A DNA stretch of 64,000 nt from Methylomonas rapida (GCF_024360925.2 NZ_CP113517.1:1-64000), one strand, 5' to 3'; positions 12,790 to 21,682 are shown, counted from the stretch's first letter. Made by a program: numbers and translations. The notes: a model not told the origin generated them from the letters alone.

Positions 12790-13212
12790 ATGAACCCATT
12801 TGCTTGTCTCCTGCATTCGATTCGTATGCGACGAGGTATTCGTCAAATTGATTTAGCAGAAATGATTGGCTACGAGCAAACATACATTTCTGCACTTGAA
12901 ATTGGCAAGAAAGGTCCGCCCACGTCGGAGTTTGTTGAAAGATTGATTGGGGCCTTGGATTTGCCAGTAGAAGAACGTGACCAGCTTCGTCATGCGGCAG
13001 ATGCGTCGCAACGGAGATTGGTGATCGACTGCGATATGCCCCAGGATGTTTTTTGGATGCTCAAAGAGCTACGTGATCGAGTATCGGACTTGACGCCTGT
13101 GGAAATACAGATGATTCGCCAAGTCTTGAAGCTTAAAGAATCGTTCAGCGATGAATGCGTCGAACCAGTATACCGCTTAAAACGGCGGAGAAAAAAGGAG
13201 GCTCAAATGTAA
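12790..13212 (+). CDS. XRE-family helix-turn-helix regulator (140 aa)
   Basis: N-terminal Cro/C1-type helix-turn-helix (IRMRRGIRQIDLAEMIGYEQ, then TYISALEIGKKGPPTSEFVE) followed by a ~60-residue helical tail ending in a basic run (LKRRRKKEA). It precedes tnsA by 246 bp on the same strand, so it is a candidate regulator of the transposition operon. A perfect inverted repeat upstream may be its operator. Its target is inferred from position only. Confidence 0.8.
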   Translation: MNPFACLLHSIRMRRGIRQIDLAEMIGYEQTYISALEIGKKGPPTSEFVERLIGALDLPVEERDQLRHAADASQRRLVIDCDMPQDVFWMLKELRDRVSDLTPVEIQMIRQVLKLKESFSDECVEPVYRLKRRRKKEAQM

Positions 13213-13458
13213 AACGGGACAAACCTTACGGCTTGCCCCGCTGGGTGGAATGCCATACGACACTCCTTGGTTGCTCTTTTAGTATCGTCACTCTTCCCGC
13301 CAGCGTCAAGTCCAGTCTGATCACTAATGTCTGCGGAACGTCGAGTTTAACTACCCGATGTGAGCGTTGTTACGCCAAAAAGCAGACCTAATCAACCGTA
13401 GCAGTGGCTGTGGAAAGCTGCGTTTTGGCTTTTCCGGCCACATAGCAGGAGAGTCGCT

Positions 13459-13965
13459 ATGTCAAAAAATCTTTGGCAAGGAACTTGGAGAGGCCGACAG
13501 CCGGCTGGTAATGCGCATAAACGAGCCCGAAAGGTCATTTCCCCATCGGGCGGTATCGTTCGTGGCAAATTCCCTAGCCGCAAGAATGGCCGCATGGTCC
13601 ATCATGAGGGATTGCTCGAACTCGACGCGATTTATCTATTCGAAACTTCCCCCAATATCGTTAAGTACTGTGAACAACCTGTCACACTGCACTATCCAGA
13701 TGGTGATCGATTACGGCGATATACGCCTGATTTCGAACTGGTATTAGCAACCGGTGAAATCGTGCTGGTCGAGGTCAAGCCGGTTAGTAGTATCGAACAC
13801 CGAGACGTGCAGCATAAACTCGACTGCGTAACTAAGCATATGCGACGCTCTGAGACGGCCTTTACCGTTCTGACCGTCAAGACATTCGGCAAGAGCCACG
13901 CTTATCCAATCTACGCTGGATCTATCACCAGTGTCAGCGAATTCCCCCATCGCCCGACGCCATGA
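13459..13965 (+). CDS. tnsA: TnsA-like transposase endonuclease
   Basis: Tn7-type TnsA cuts the 5' strands at the transposon ends so that, with TnsB, the element leaves by cut-and-paste. The 168-aa protein shows the restriction-endonuclease-fold catalytic pattern: Glu50 (or Glu54) in HHEGLLELD, Asp91 in YTPDFELV and Glu105-x-Lys107 in LVEVKP. It is much shorter than Tn7 TnsA (273 aa) and seems to lack the C-terminal winged-helix domain. Start is the ATG with AGGAGAG about 8 nt upstream. Its stop overlaps the next small gene by 4 bp, opening a tightly coupled operon. Confidence 0.88.
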   Translation: MSKNLWQGTWRGRQPAGNAHKRARKVISPSGGIVRGKFPSRKNGRMVHHEGLLELDAIYLFETSPNIVKYCEQPVTLHYPDGDRLRRYTPDFELVLATGEIVLVEVKPVSSIEHRDVQHKLDCVTKHMRRSETAFTVLTVKTFGKSHAYPIYAGSITSVSEFPHRPTP

Positions 13966-14180
13966 CGGTTGCCATCGATAAGATTCGTCATCGCCTTCCT
14001 GTATCGCTTGCCGCAGCCACCACTTTGATAAAGACCGGGACTGTCGATCCCTATATCCTGTTATTGGCCGGCCATCTGTGTTGTTCCTTGGATGAGCCTA
14101 TTTCTCAAGAAACTCTAATTGAATTGAAGATGGAGGCAGACAATGGCTGGTTTCGCATTGCACAAGAACAAGGTTTTTAA
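13962..14180 (+). CDS. Small unknown protein between tnsA and tnsB (72 aa)
   Basis: 72 residues, not recognised. It overlaps tnsA by 4 bp (ATGA) and tnsB by 38 bp, so it is translationally embedded in the transposition operon and unlikely to be chance. Mostly helical sequence with a hydrophobic stretch (PYILLLAGHLCC) and an acidic C-terminal half. Possibly an accessory that bridges TnsA and TnsB, or a remnant of the missing TnsA C-terminal domain in separate form; both are guesses. Confidence 0.6.
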   Translation: MTVAIDKIRHRLPVSLAAATTLIKTGTVDPYILLLAGHLCCSLDEPISQETLIELKMEADNGWFRIAQEQGF

Positions 14181-16158
14181 TTGGAGCGGGGCTGAATACC
14201 GCATCGATCGTATTCAAGCGAATGGCGATGTACTTTTGGAACGCATGAATGATGGCCAGTTATCGGTAGTCAGCCGTGAACAATTGCTCACCGAATATGC
14301 GGAAGGAAAAATTTCAGCTAAAAAAGTTGATGCGACTTTCGCTAATTCTTTAGTCCCTTCATTTTCACGGCCGCTTGATGAACTATCCGAAGCTGTCAGA
14401 AATGCCGTGAAGCGCCGTAAGCATTACCTTGAAAGTATCCTAGATCATGGTGTTCCGGTTTTTACACCGGAGTATTTGAAGCCATTGATTGAGCGGGCGG
14501 CTACGGAAATTGGAGATGCAAAACCACCAGCCGTAATCACCCTTTATCGATGGTACCGGCGATTTAAGTCGATGAACGACGCACGAGCGATCATTCCGAG
14601 GACTGACCTTTGTGGCCCCAGGGAGACACGGCAAAGTGATCTTATCCTCCAACTGGTAGCAGAGTCGCTAGAAGAGGCTTTTAAAGCTTCACCGCAGGCG
14701 ACGTGCCGTAATATCTATACGCGCTTACTCGGCAAAATCGATATTGAGAATCAGCGAAAAATTGGGGGCGAACCTATCAAGCCGCCGTCTTTGCGCACCG
14801 TATACCGTTTGGTTGAGCGTGCTGAGGCATACGAACTCGCGGTCTTAAAGGGAGGTAAGGCGGCTGCGGATAGGCGTTTTAGAATCGGTAAAGCCGGTGT
14901 AAAAACATCCCGCATCCTTGAGCGAGTTGAGATTGATCATACGCCGCTCGACCTTTTTCTCATTGATGAGAAAAGCTGGCTGCCACTCGGAAGGCCCACA
15001 CTAACTGTAATTATCGACCACTATAGTCGGATGTTACTTGGCTACTATTTGAGTTTTGACAGTCCTTCAACAGCGGCGGTAATGGGGGCATTACGGCATG
15101 CCATTCTGCCCAAGAAATTGGCAGATCAGGTCATACCAAACCTAAAAAACGCCAACACATGGCCTTGTTACGGTCTTCTTGAAGTGATGGTGGTCGACAA
15201 CGGCTTGGAATTTCATGGTAACGATCTGGAAAGCGTAGCTTATGATTTGGGGATTCGTATTCAATACTGTCCAAAACATACGCCACGTTTCAAAGGGGTG
15301 GTTGAGCGCTATCTTAAAACGGTCAACTATTTCTTCGCTCACCAGCTACCCGGCACCAGTTTTGCCAAATTTTATCAGCGTGGTGATTATGATCCACAAA
15401 AAGCGGCTCTTCTGACCTTCGCGGAATTCAAACAAATTTTCGAAAAATGGGTAGTCGATGTTTATGCCCAAGATGAACATAGGGGACTGGGTAAAACAAC
15501 GCCATGGGCACGTTGGCAGGAGGGTTTTGCGCATTACGAACCGGTATTACCTGATGATTTGCTCACGTTGCAGCGCCGAATTGGCTTAGTGGAAGAGCGC
15601 TCATTGCGCCGCGATGGCATTGTCCTGCATGGCATCCGGTACAGCGGTGACGAGCTTAGCCCTATTCTGCGCGGCTTTGGCGAAGGGGTGAAAGTCAGGC
15701 TGGTTTACGACCCAGAGGATTTGGGTGAAATCCAGGTCTGGGGACCTAATGATGCCGAGCCAGTTACGGTGAAAGCACTCGACTACGACTTTGCTCATGG
15801 CCTCACGGTTAAGCAGAATGAGTTTATTCGCGAACAGTTGCGTGAACAGGGCGCGGCGGTTGTCGATAGAGTTGCTCTCGAACGAGCTCGATATGAATTG
15901 TCGTTGGCAATTGAAGAATTAATGACCAGTCGAAAACACACGGCTAGACGTCGTAGTGCGGCATTGCGCGGGATCAACAGCAGCAAGCCTAACGGATCGG
16001 AAACACCTATCGGTAACAAACCCGATTCGACCAAAAACCCCAAACGCGATATACCTGTGGCGTCGTCTAAATTTCAACAAAATCAGGATGATAAAGGGCT
16101 GGAAATCATTAAATCATTCCAAATGAAACGGCAAGAAGGAATTCAACATGAACTTTAA
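14143..16158 (+). CDS. tnsB: TnsB/TniA-like DDE transposase
   Basis: Retroviral-integrase-type transposase that binds the terminal repeats and joins 3' ends to target DNA. In the 671-aa protein the catalytic triad is visible: Asp265 in VEIDHTPLD, Asp352 in MVVDNGLEFH and Glu388 in GVVERYLKT, a DD35E arrangement. N-terminal helix-turn-helix regions (about 1-240) would bind the repeats; a Mu-transposase-like beta-barrel region follows the core (about 480-560), then a polar tail likely to contact TnsC. ATG at 14143 follows GGAGG by 6 nt. It overlaps tnsC by 11 bp. Confidence 0.93.
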   Translation: MAGFALHKNKVFNWSGAEYRIDRIQANGDVLLERMNDGQLSVVSREQLLTEYAEGKISAKKVDATFANSLVPSFSRPLDELSEAVRNAVKRRKHYLESILDHGVPVFTPEYLKPLIERAATEIGDAKPPAVITLYRWYRRFKSMNDARAIIPRTDLCGPRETRQSDLILQLVAESLEEAFKASPQATCRNIYTRLLGKIDIENQRKIGGEPIKPPSLRTVYRLVERAEAYELAVLKGGKAAADRRFRIGKAGVKTSRILERVEIDHTPLDLFLIDEKSWLPLGRPTLTVIIDHYSRMLLGYYLSFDSPSTAAVMGALRHAILPKKLADQVIPNLKNANTWPCYGLLEVMVVDNGLEFHGNDLESVAYDLGIRIQYCPKHTPRFKGVVERYLKTVNYFFAHQLPGTSFAKFYQRGDYDPQKAALLTFAEFKQIFEKWVVDVYAQDEHRGLGKTTPWARWQEGFAHYEPVLPDDLLTLQRRIGLVEERSLRRDGIVLHGIRYSGDELSPILRGFGEGVKVRLVYDPEDLGEIQVWGPNDAEPVTVKALDYDFAHGLTVKQNEFIREQLREQGAAVVDRVALERARYELSLAIEELMTSRKHTARRRSAALRGINSSKPNGSETPIGNKPDSTKNPKRDIPVASSKFQQNQDDKGLEIIKSFQMKRQEGIQHEL

Positions 16159-17119
16159 AAAAGTTTTCGACGAATTGCGTCGTTTCGAAGAGGAATATAT
16201 TCCTTTCCCACCTTTTGTTGCCGCCCTCGATGCCATTAAAACCAATCTGGAGCTGTTTCGCGAGACAGGCATTGCTCAGCATCTGCTCGTGCTCGGGGAC
16301 GCCGGCACCGGTAAAAGCAGTATTTGCCGCTGGGTCGAGCATCAATATCCACGGTTCGCATTGCCAGATCGGGATGTCATACCTGTACTCATTGTCCCGG
16401 TCCCTGCTGCCGCTAGCATTTCCAGTATGGCCTCCGCTATGCTGGAAAAATTGGGCGATCCGTCAGCGCTATTTGGAACGATTTCGACGAAAACGTCGAG
16501 GGTTGTTACGCTTTGTCATGCGTGCCGGGTAGAATTGATTTTATTCGATGAAGCCCAGCATATCCATGATCGAGGACAAGTCACCACACACTATATGGTA
16601 GGCGATTGGTTGAAATCATTGATTGATCAGACCGGCGTACCGACGGTGTTTTTAGGCTTACCTCGCTTGGAACAACTGCTTCAAGTGAATGAGCAATTAC
16701 GCCGGCGCTTTTCCCGTCGTCTCAGATTGGCTTTGGGACAAAGCGACAAAAATTCTATCCATGAGGAATGCCTACAGTTGTTTCGTTCATTGGGTGCCTG
16801 TCTGCCCGTTCCTTTGGTCTGTGGTGCATATGGCTGGGATGAACTCGGCATGCGTCTTTATTATGCGAGTGACGGGCGAGTTCACTATATCAAAGAGCTG
16901 TTAAAAGCCGCCTTACGGCTTGCCTTGGAAACCGACAGCGTTGAGATCGGCCCTCATTTTCTTGAACGAGCGTTCACCGTGCAAATATGGTCGGAAGGGG
17001 TTGATAAACTCAATCCATTCAACTCGGCTTTCGAGTTTCGGCGTCTCGACCGCTATAACGAACCGTTCGAGCGCGGTGCTGTCAAGGTGCCGAGCAAAAA
17101 GAGGTTAGCGAAATGTTAA
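16148..17119 (+). CDS. tnsC: TnsC/TniB-like AAA+ regulator of transposition
   Basis: AAA+ ATPase that links the target-selecting TniQ protein to the TnsA/TnsB transposase and enforces target immunity. The 323-aa protein has Walker A LGDAGTGKSS (about residue 49) and Walker B LILFDEAQHIHDRG (Asp134-Glu135), with an arginine-rich RRRFSRRLRL in the second half of the AAA+ domain. Length is close to TniB-type proteins and much shorter than Tn7 TnsC (555 aa). It overlaps both tnsB (11 bp) and the first tniQ (7 bp). Confidence 0.93.
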   Translation: MNFKKVFDELRRFEEEYIPFPPFVAALDAIKTNLELFRETGIAQHLLVLGDAGTGKSSICRWVEHQYPRFALPDRDVIPVLIVPVPAAASISSMASAMLEKLGDPSALFGTISTKTSRVVTLCHACRVELILFDEAQHIHDRGQVTTHYMVGDWLKSLIDQTGVPTVFLGLPRLEQLLQVNEQLRRRFSRRLRLALGQSDKNSIHEECLQLFRSLGACLPVPLVCGAYGWDELGMRLYYASDGRVHYIKELLKAALRLALETDSVEIGPHFLERAFTVQIWSEGVDKLNPFNSAFEFRRLDRYNEPFERGAVKVPSKKRLAKC

Positions 17120-18492
17120 TACCGCACGCCGAATTTCCGGTACGCCCTGTTAGAGCCCGTGGGGAAAGTTTGGTTGGCTACATCCATCGCTTCTATTTCG
17201 AAAATGTTCACGACATCCCTTTAACGTTACGGCAGGCATTACGCGATTATTATTCTGGCCAGAATAGTGATTATGCCTTTCAAATGGTTACGAAGGTTGT
17301 CTGTCCGAATCGACAACGGAATAGTCGACTATTTGATAATCAAAGGATCGACGTGAAACTGTCGGGCGGTCGTCGCTATTTCAGCAAACGTTTGCATTAC
17401 AACCCCATTCGTTATTGTCCAGCCTGTCTTGGTAAGTTGGGTTTTCATGCCGAACTTTGGACCTTACCGAAAGTGGAAGCCTGTCCTTATCATCGTTGCC
17501 GGTTATTAACGCGATGTTCAACGTGTGATCGATCTTTGACTTGGGGAACGCTTCGCGCGGGCTGGCTGTGTCGTTGCGGTACGCCGTTAACAGAGGGAGA
17601 TGCTGCGGTTGCCTCCGAATGGAAAATAGACCTGGCTGAGATCATGATTCAAGCAGCGGATATGGAGAAACCTTATCCCGATAACGGTCACTTGGAAACA
17701 GCGACGGCGTCCGGTTATGACCAATACACAATATATGATGTCTATCAGTTTCTTGCCAGAATCGAATATCTTAGGCGAGACCTTCGTCATCGACATAGCT
17801 ATGATTTACGCTGTCGATGGCCGTTTAACATAAAGCCATCTGCACAGTCAGACTCTGAAAGGTGGTCGCTGAGGTTTTTAACGGCGGATCGAAAGACCAG
17901 AACAACTCACTTGCATAGGCTATTAAGATGGAATTTTAGACAACATAAAACCGTCCTTGTCAGAGGAAGTTCACAAAGCCCGCTGGCTTTGGTGTTGAAT
18001 GCGCTCGTTCATCTTCAGAAAAATCCCTTCGCCAACGTATACTTCAGTCAAGCGAATGCACTGTTACTTGAATATCAAGTCGGCATCGAAAGCCTAGTCG
18101 ACGTGTATTTCCATCCACGATTGCCTATAAGTTATCACCATCAATATCTAACGGTGCTCACCCGATGGTGGCATGGGCTGGCCAATCGACTAGTGATCCT
18201 AGAACCGGAATACCAGTTTGAAAAAACATATCGGCTTTCGACCGGTGGAGGATCATTGGATCAGGTAATCGACGTTCTAAATACTTTGTTTGATGCGGCA
18301 CTAAGCCGCAGACCATTTGAATGCTACGGTAAGTTTGCCAAGCGATGGTCGATTCCGGCAGCCATGCGGCGTAGATTTCAGGCTAGTGAGATTTTAGCAG
18401 TGATGGTCGCTTATTTAAGCGGCTTACAGTCATCGGAGATTTCGTTCTTTCATTGCCTGTTAAAGGACGCAACGTATGTCTCTGTTTTCTAG
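17113..18492 (+). CDS. tniQ: TniQ/TnsD-family target-selection protein, first copy (459 aa)
   Basis: TniQ family proteins choose the insertion target and recruit TnsC. The N terminus (FPVRPVRARGESLVGYIHRFYFEN) is typical of TniQ, followed by zinc-finger cysteines: YCPACLGKLGFHAE, ACPYHRCRLLTRC, STCDRS and CRCGTPL (about residues 98-158). The C-terminal 300 residues are helical. It overlaps tnsC by 7 bp and the second tniQ by 17 bp. Two TniQ proteins in one element usually mean two target pathways, one at a fixed chromosomal site and one towards other DNA. No CRISPR genes accompany it, so an RNA-guided role is not supported. Confidence 0.9.
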   Translation: MLIPHAEFPVRPVRARGESLVGYIHRFYFENVHDIPLTLRQALRDYYSGQNSDYAFQMVTKVVCPNRQRNSRLFDNQRIDVKLSGGRRYFSKRLHYNPIRYCPACLGKLGFHAELWTLPKVEACPYHRCRLLTRCSTCDRSLTWGTLRAGWLCRCGTPLTEGDAAVASEWKIDLAEIMIQAADMEKPYPDNGHLETATASGYDQYTIYDVYQFLARIEYLRRDLRHRHSYDLRCRWPFNIKPSAQSDSERWSLRFLTADRKTRTTHLHRLLRWNFRQHKTVLVRGSSQSPLALVLNALVHLQKNPFANVYFSQANALLLEYQVGIESLVDVYFHPRLPISYHHQYLTVLTRWWHGLANRLVILEPEYQFEKTYRLSTGGGSLDQVIDVLNTLFDAALSRRPFECYGKFAKRWSIPAAMRRRFQASEILAVMVAYLSGLQSSEISFFHCLLKDATYVSVF

Positions 18493-20374
18493 TCGTGTTA
18501 TCGATCGTTCAAATCCGATTCTTCAAGGCACTGATTGCATTACCTTAAGTCAAAGACCCTACTCGACTTTGCTGGTTCGGCCTCGGCCGATTGCCGGCGA
18601 GGCCACGTTTGGTTATCTACTGCGGGTCGCGCGAGCAAACGGTTACAACACGTTAGCGCAATTAGGAACCGCATTCAGTAGCTTTGAAGCTCTATGTCAG
18701 GCATTGAAATTGACGGTAGCTGAAAAAGCTAAGCTGTTTGGACCACGTCCAGGATATTGGCGCCTAACCAATTTGTCGGAAGGGCTGAGTGGGATCGATT
18801 TCAATCATACGCGATTGCGTTGGTGTCCGAGTTGTATGAGGGAGTCGGTTTATCTCCGTGGTATTTGGTCAGTGGAAGTTTCCGGCATCTGTAACCGTCA
18901 TGGTATTCGCTTAATCGATCAATGCCCAAACTGTGGCCGCGCGCAGAAATTGGAGAGGGTGAACTTTGAGCAATGTTCCTGTGGAGCATTGCTTTTTTGT
19001 ACGCGAAGTGTCGAAAAAGTCGATGGTTCGATATTGCACGTCAGCCAAGTATTCGAGGACTCGCTGAACCAAAAAACGGCCTACGCCAATTTGCCGCCTT
19101 TAGCATTCGCGGAATGGGTAAGACTGATCACTTATCTCGGACAATTTTCGAAAAGCTTTCAACCGACAAAGCCTGGAAAGATCGCAAGATTGTATCAGGT
19201 CGATACGGCCATGCGTTTGATGTCGCAGATTGCGTATTTATTGGAAAATTGGCCGAAGAATTTTTACCAATTGTTATCGGCATTGCATCGGCAGAGCGAC
19301 GAAAAACTGAGTATTCGAAGAACTTTCGGTCCGCTTTATCGGGTACTTTATATCGATTTGTCCGATGCTTGTTTTCAGTTTCTACGCGACGAGTTCGAGC
19401 ATTATTTGATCGAATGCTGGCCTGGTGTAGTGTGTGGCCGGCACCGGGCTTTTCAAGCTGAGACGATAGCCGCCCATCCCAGGCAGGCTTGGAAACAGGT
19501 AGTAAAACAAGCCGGTATTGCCCCATCGATTATCCGGCATCTGATCCGAGCCAAGTTGATATTGGCTGACGAAATTGATTTACCTTCCGGTCGAACCGTG
19601 CGATCGATTGATAAAAAACAGCTTAAACAACTGACTGATTTCGCCAAAGCGGGTTTCACACTTAAAGAAGCCGCTTACCGGTTAGCGTTGCCGGAAAGTC
19701 GAATCAGAACATTGATTACCGATGAAATCATCGAGCCGTTGATTTCGAGGCTACACAGCAACGCCCCCACTTGGTTGATCCCCGAACAACAACTGCGGCG
19801 GTTGTATTTTATCGGTCGTGAAATGAATCCCTTACCGGCCACGATCACTATCTCAAAAATCCTCAAACATTGGCGTCTACGCGAGGGTGAGTTCAAGGCT
19901 CTGGTACAGGCGCTGTTATTGGGTCGACTCGTGCCAGTGGGCACAAAGGCCGAATATATGCCGTTGGGAAAACTGGTACTAGATGAGCTTCAGGTTCGGC
20001 AGTGGTTCACCGAGATGCGTGATGCTGCCGGCGCAAGTTTGTCGATAGATGAGGCAGCGAAACGACTTGGATTGAAACAACAGGTGGCCTATGACTTGAT
20101 AAAGGCGGGATTACTGGAAACGATCCAAGACGATCTACCTGGCCGGCGTATCACGCCAGTCGCTCTTAAAACCTTTCAGGAAAGCTATATCTCTTTAGCC
20201 GAATACGCCCGGTTGTTGAATCGAGCACCACGTTCGGTGTTGCAGTCATTGGAGGTCCAGCCGGTTTCCGGACCGACGATTGACGGTAGCCGGCAATACT
20301 TCTACCGCCGGGCTGAGCTAGAGCACGAAGCATGCAATGTTAACGAAGTGACTTGCAATTCAAAAAAAACGTGA
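18476..20374 (+). CDS. tniQ: TniQ/TnsD-family target-selection protein, second copy with extra helix-turn-helix segments (632 aa)
   Basis: Longer TniQ relative. It has the TniQ start (LLVRPRPIAGEATFGYLLRV), zinc-finger cysteines RWCPSCMRE, CNRHG, DQCPNCGR and CSCGALL (about residues 116-170), and at least three helix-turn-helix-like segments in the C-terminal part: TLKEAAYRLALPESRIRTL (about 388), SIDEAAKRLGLKQQVAYDL (about 520) and SLAEYARLLNRAPRSVLQSL (about 571). Tn7 TnsD also uses an extended C-terminal part to bind its site in glmS. I infer this copy recognises the gyrB 3' end next to which the element sits. This inference is not proven by sequence alone. Confidence 0.88.
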   Translation: MSLFSSRVIDRSNPILQGTDCITLSQRPYSTLLVRPRPIAGEATFGYLLRVARANGYNTLAQLGTAFSSFEALCQALKLTVAEKAKLFGPRPGYWRLTNLSEGLSGIDFNHTRLRWCPSCMRESVYLRGIWSVEVSGICNRHGIRLIDQCPNCGRAQKLERVNFEQCSCGALLFCTRSVEKVDGSILHVSQVFEDSLNQKTAYANLPPLAFAEWVRLITYLGQFSKSFQPTKPGKIARLYQVDTAMRLMSQIAYLLENWPKNFYQLLSALHRQSDEKLSIRRTFGPLYRVLYIDLSDACFQFLRDEFEHYLIECWPGVVCGRHRAFQAETIAAHPRQAWKQVVKQAGIAPSIIRHLIRAKLILADEIDLPSGRTVRSIDKKQLKQLTDFAKAGFTLKEAAYRLALPESRIRTLITDEIIEPLISRLHSNAPTWLIPEQQLRRLYFIGREMNPLPATITISKILKHWRLREGEFKALVQALLLGRLVPVGTKAEYMPLGKLVLDELQVRQWFTEMRDAAGASLSIDEAAKRLGLKQQVAYDLIKAGLLETIQDDLPGRRITPVALKTFQESYISLAEYARLLNRAPRSVLQSLEVQPVSGPTIDGSRQYFYRRAELEHEACNVNEVTCNSKKT

Positions 20375-20389
20375 AAAAGGAGAATGAAC

Positions 20390-20491
20390 ATGTTTGATGA
20401 CGACTTGCCGAAATCCGATCTTAAACAACTTCGGGATGAGGTTTTAAGCAAACATCCAGAGGCTGCGTTGCCGGTTAATTTACCATCATAG
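20390..20491 (+). CDS. Possible small protein (33 aa) after tniQ
   Basis: ATG at 20390 with AAAGGAGA just upstream, 33 codons, acidic N-terminal half (MFDDDLPKSDLKQLRDEVL), stop TAG at 20489-20491. It lies 15 bp after the second tniQ and could be the last cistron of the tns operon or the remnant of a longer gene. The strong ribosome-binding site is its main support. Confidence 0.4.
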   Translation: MFDDDLPKSDLKQLRDEVLSKHPEAALPVNLPS

Positions 20492-20754
20492 GGTTTAAAC
20501 CACCGGTTTTTGTTGGTCAGCTTTAGCCCGTATTTTTGGAGTCTTACTGAAAAAGTATGACAGGAAATCGCATCTTGCTTTATGAAGTTTGGATTTCTCG
20601 TCAGGAATATTGTTACATCCTTTGTTATTCATGGCATCATTAAGAAAATCAGATATGTCGTAAGCAAATAATGGTCAAAGGTAAATGTGGACGCATTTTT
20701 CGTTATCGGGTTAGGGGGGATATCGCGTTACCCATTTTTAGGTAGGATCAATTT

Positions 20755-21345
20755 ATGAAGGAAATTATTATTCTCTATGGGGCGGCAATAACCGTGTCGG
20801 TCGGTTTCTTAACTGCGTGGCTAAATTCAAGGGCCCAGGTTAATACTGCAAAAATAACAGCCGAAAAAGATAAGCAACTTCAACTGAATGAAATCTATTT
20901 TAGGAGCGTAGAAAAGGAAGTAGAAACAAAGTTGTCTGAATTAGAGAAAATGTATGAAACACTATTATGTATAGAACTTGAAAATTCAAAAACAATGAGC
21001 TATATGCAGTCCAGTAATAGCTTGGATATTGAAGAATTCAGATCTAGATATATTTCAAATTGCAAAAAACTGCATGAGATTCAGGCAAAAATAGCTATAC
21101 GTTTCCCTAGGATGATTGAGGAAACAAATAAGATCTATAGTCAAGCAAACGTTTTTTGGGGAAACCAGGAAAATCTTCTCAGGACAGATATAAAGAATAA
21201 CCCAGAGCGATACCAAAGTTTGTGCGATAAAATACACGAAGTCAGTTATGTTATATCAGATCTAACTAGTTCATTAAAATCAAAAATAGTTGAAGAAGCT
21301 GAGTTTATTCAGCAAAGATTGGTAACTGAGCTAACAAGTGTATGA
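20755..21345 (+). CDS. Small membrane-anchored coiled-coil protein of unknown function
   Basis: 196 aa. One N-terminal transmembrane segment (IIILYGAAITVSVGFLTAWL, residues 4-23) followed by a long, charged, helical region likely to be coiled coil. Markedly AT-rich compared with the chromosome, so probably acquired cargo. It lies between the tns operon and the jetD end of the Wadjet operon, convergent with jetD. The 263 bp before it contain no recognisable gene. Function unknown; membrane-anchored helical proteins occur in several defence systems, but nothing specific links this one. Confidence 0.65.
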   Translation: MKEIIILYGAAITVSVGFLTAWLNSRAQVNTAKITAEKDKQLQLNEIYFRSVEKEVETKLSELEKMYETLLCIELENSKTMSYMQSSNSLDIEEFRSRYISNCKKLHEIQAKIAIRFPRMIEETNKIYSQANVFWGNQENLLRTDIKNNPERYQSLCDKIHEVSYVISDLTSSLKSKIVEEAEFIQQRLVTELTSV

Positions 21346-21682
21346 GCAAAGGCATTAAGAAACGATGTCTCAAAATGGATCATTCATAGATGTATCGCTG
21401 GTGTCACTTACAAAAAAAACAACCACAGGTTTTTGTGGAATACAGTTATCGCCATTACTATGGGCGTGGGGTTCTTAAAAACCTTTAAAAATTTGAAAAT
21501 TACATCAAGGATAAGGGTACGTCTGGCATCATGGGACCTTGGCAGGTACGCAAGCGATCTGTCCAAGTCGCCGATGGCCGCCAATGGTGCACCGCCTGTA
21601 ACACAAGACTACCCCCATACGGGTGTGGATAACGAACTCAACGCGCTGATCGTCAGGCCGTATATGCTCAGTCAAAGTTGAA
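21346..21682 (+). other. Intergenic stretch with a possible decayed gene fragment
   Basis: No intact gene. From about 21530 to 21680 the base composition turns GC-richer, and one frame reads GPWQVRKRSVQVADGRQWC followed by TACNTRLPP, resembling a short zinc-ribbon piece before a stop. An 82-codon frame at 21433-21681 passes through the same stretch but is compositionally mixed. Probably the remnant of a deleted gene; no family assigned. Confidence 0.3.

Noticed and set aside
17113..20374. CRISPR-associated transposon (dual TniQ as in type I-B CAST)
   Set aside because: No Cas genes, no repeat-spacer array and no Cas-like protein anywhere between the ends.
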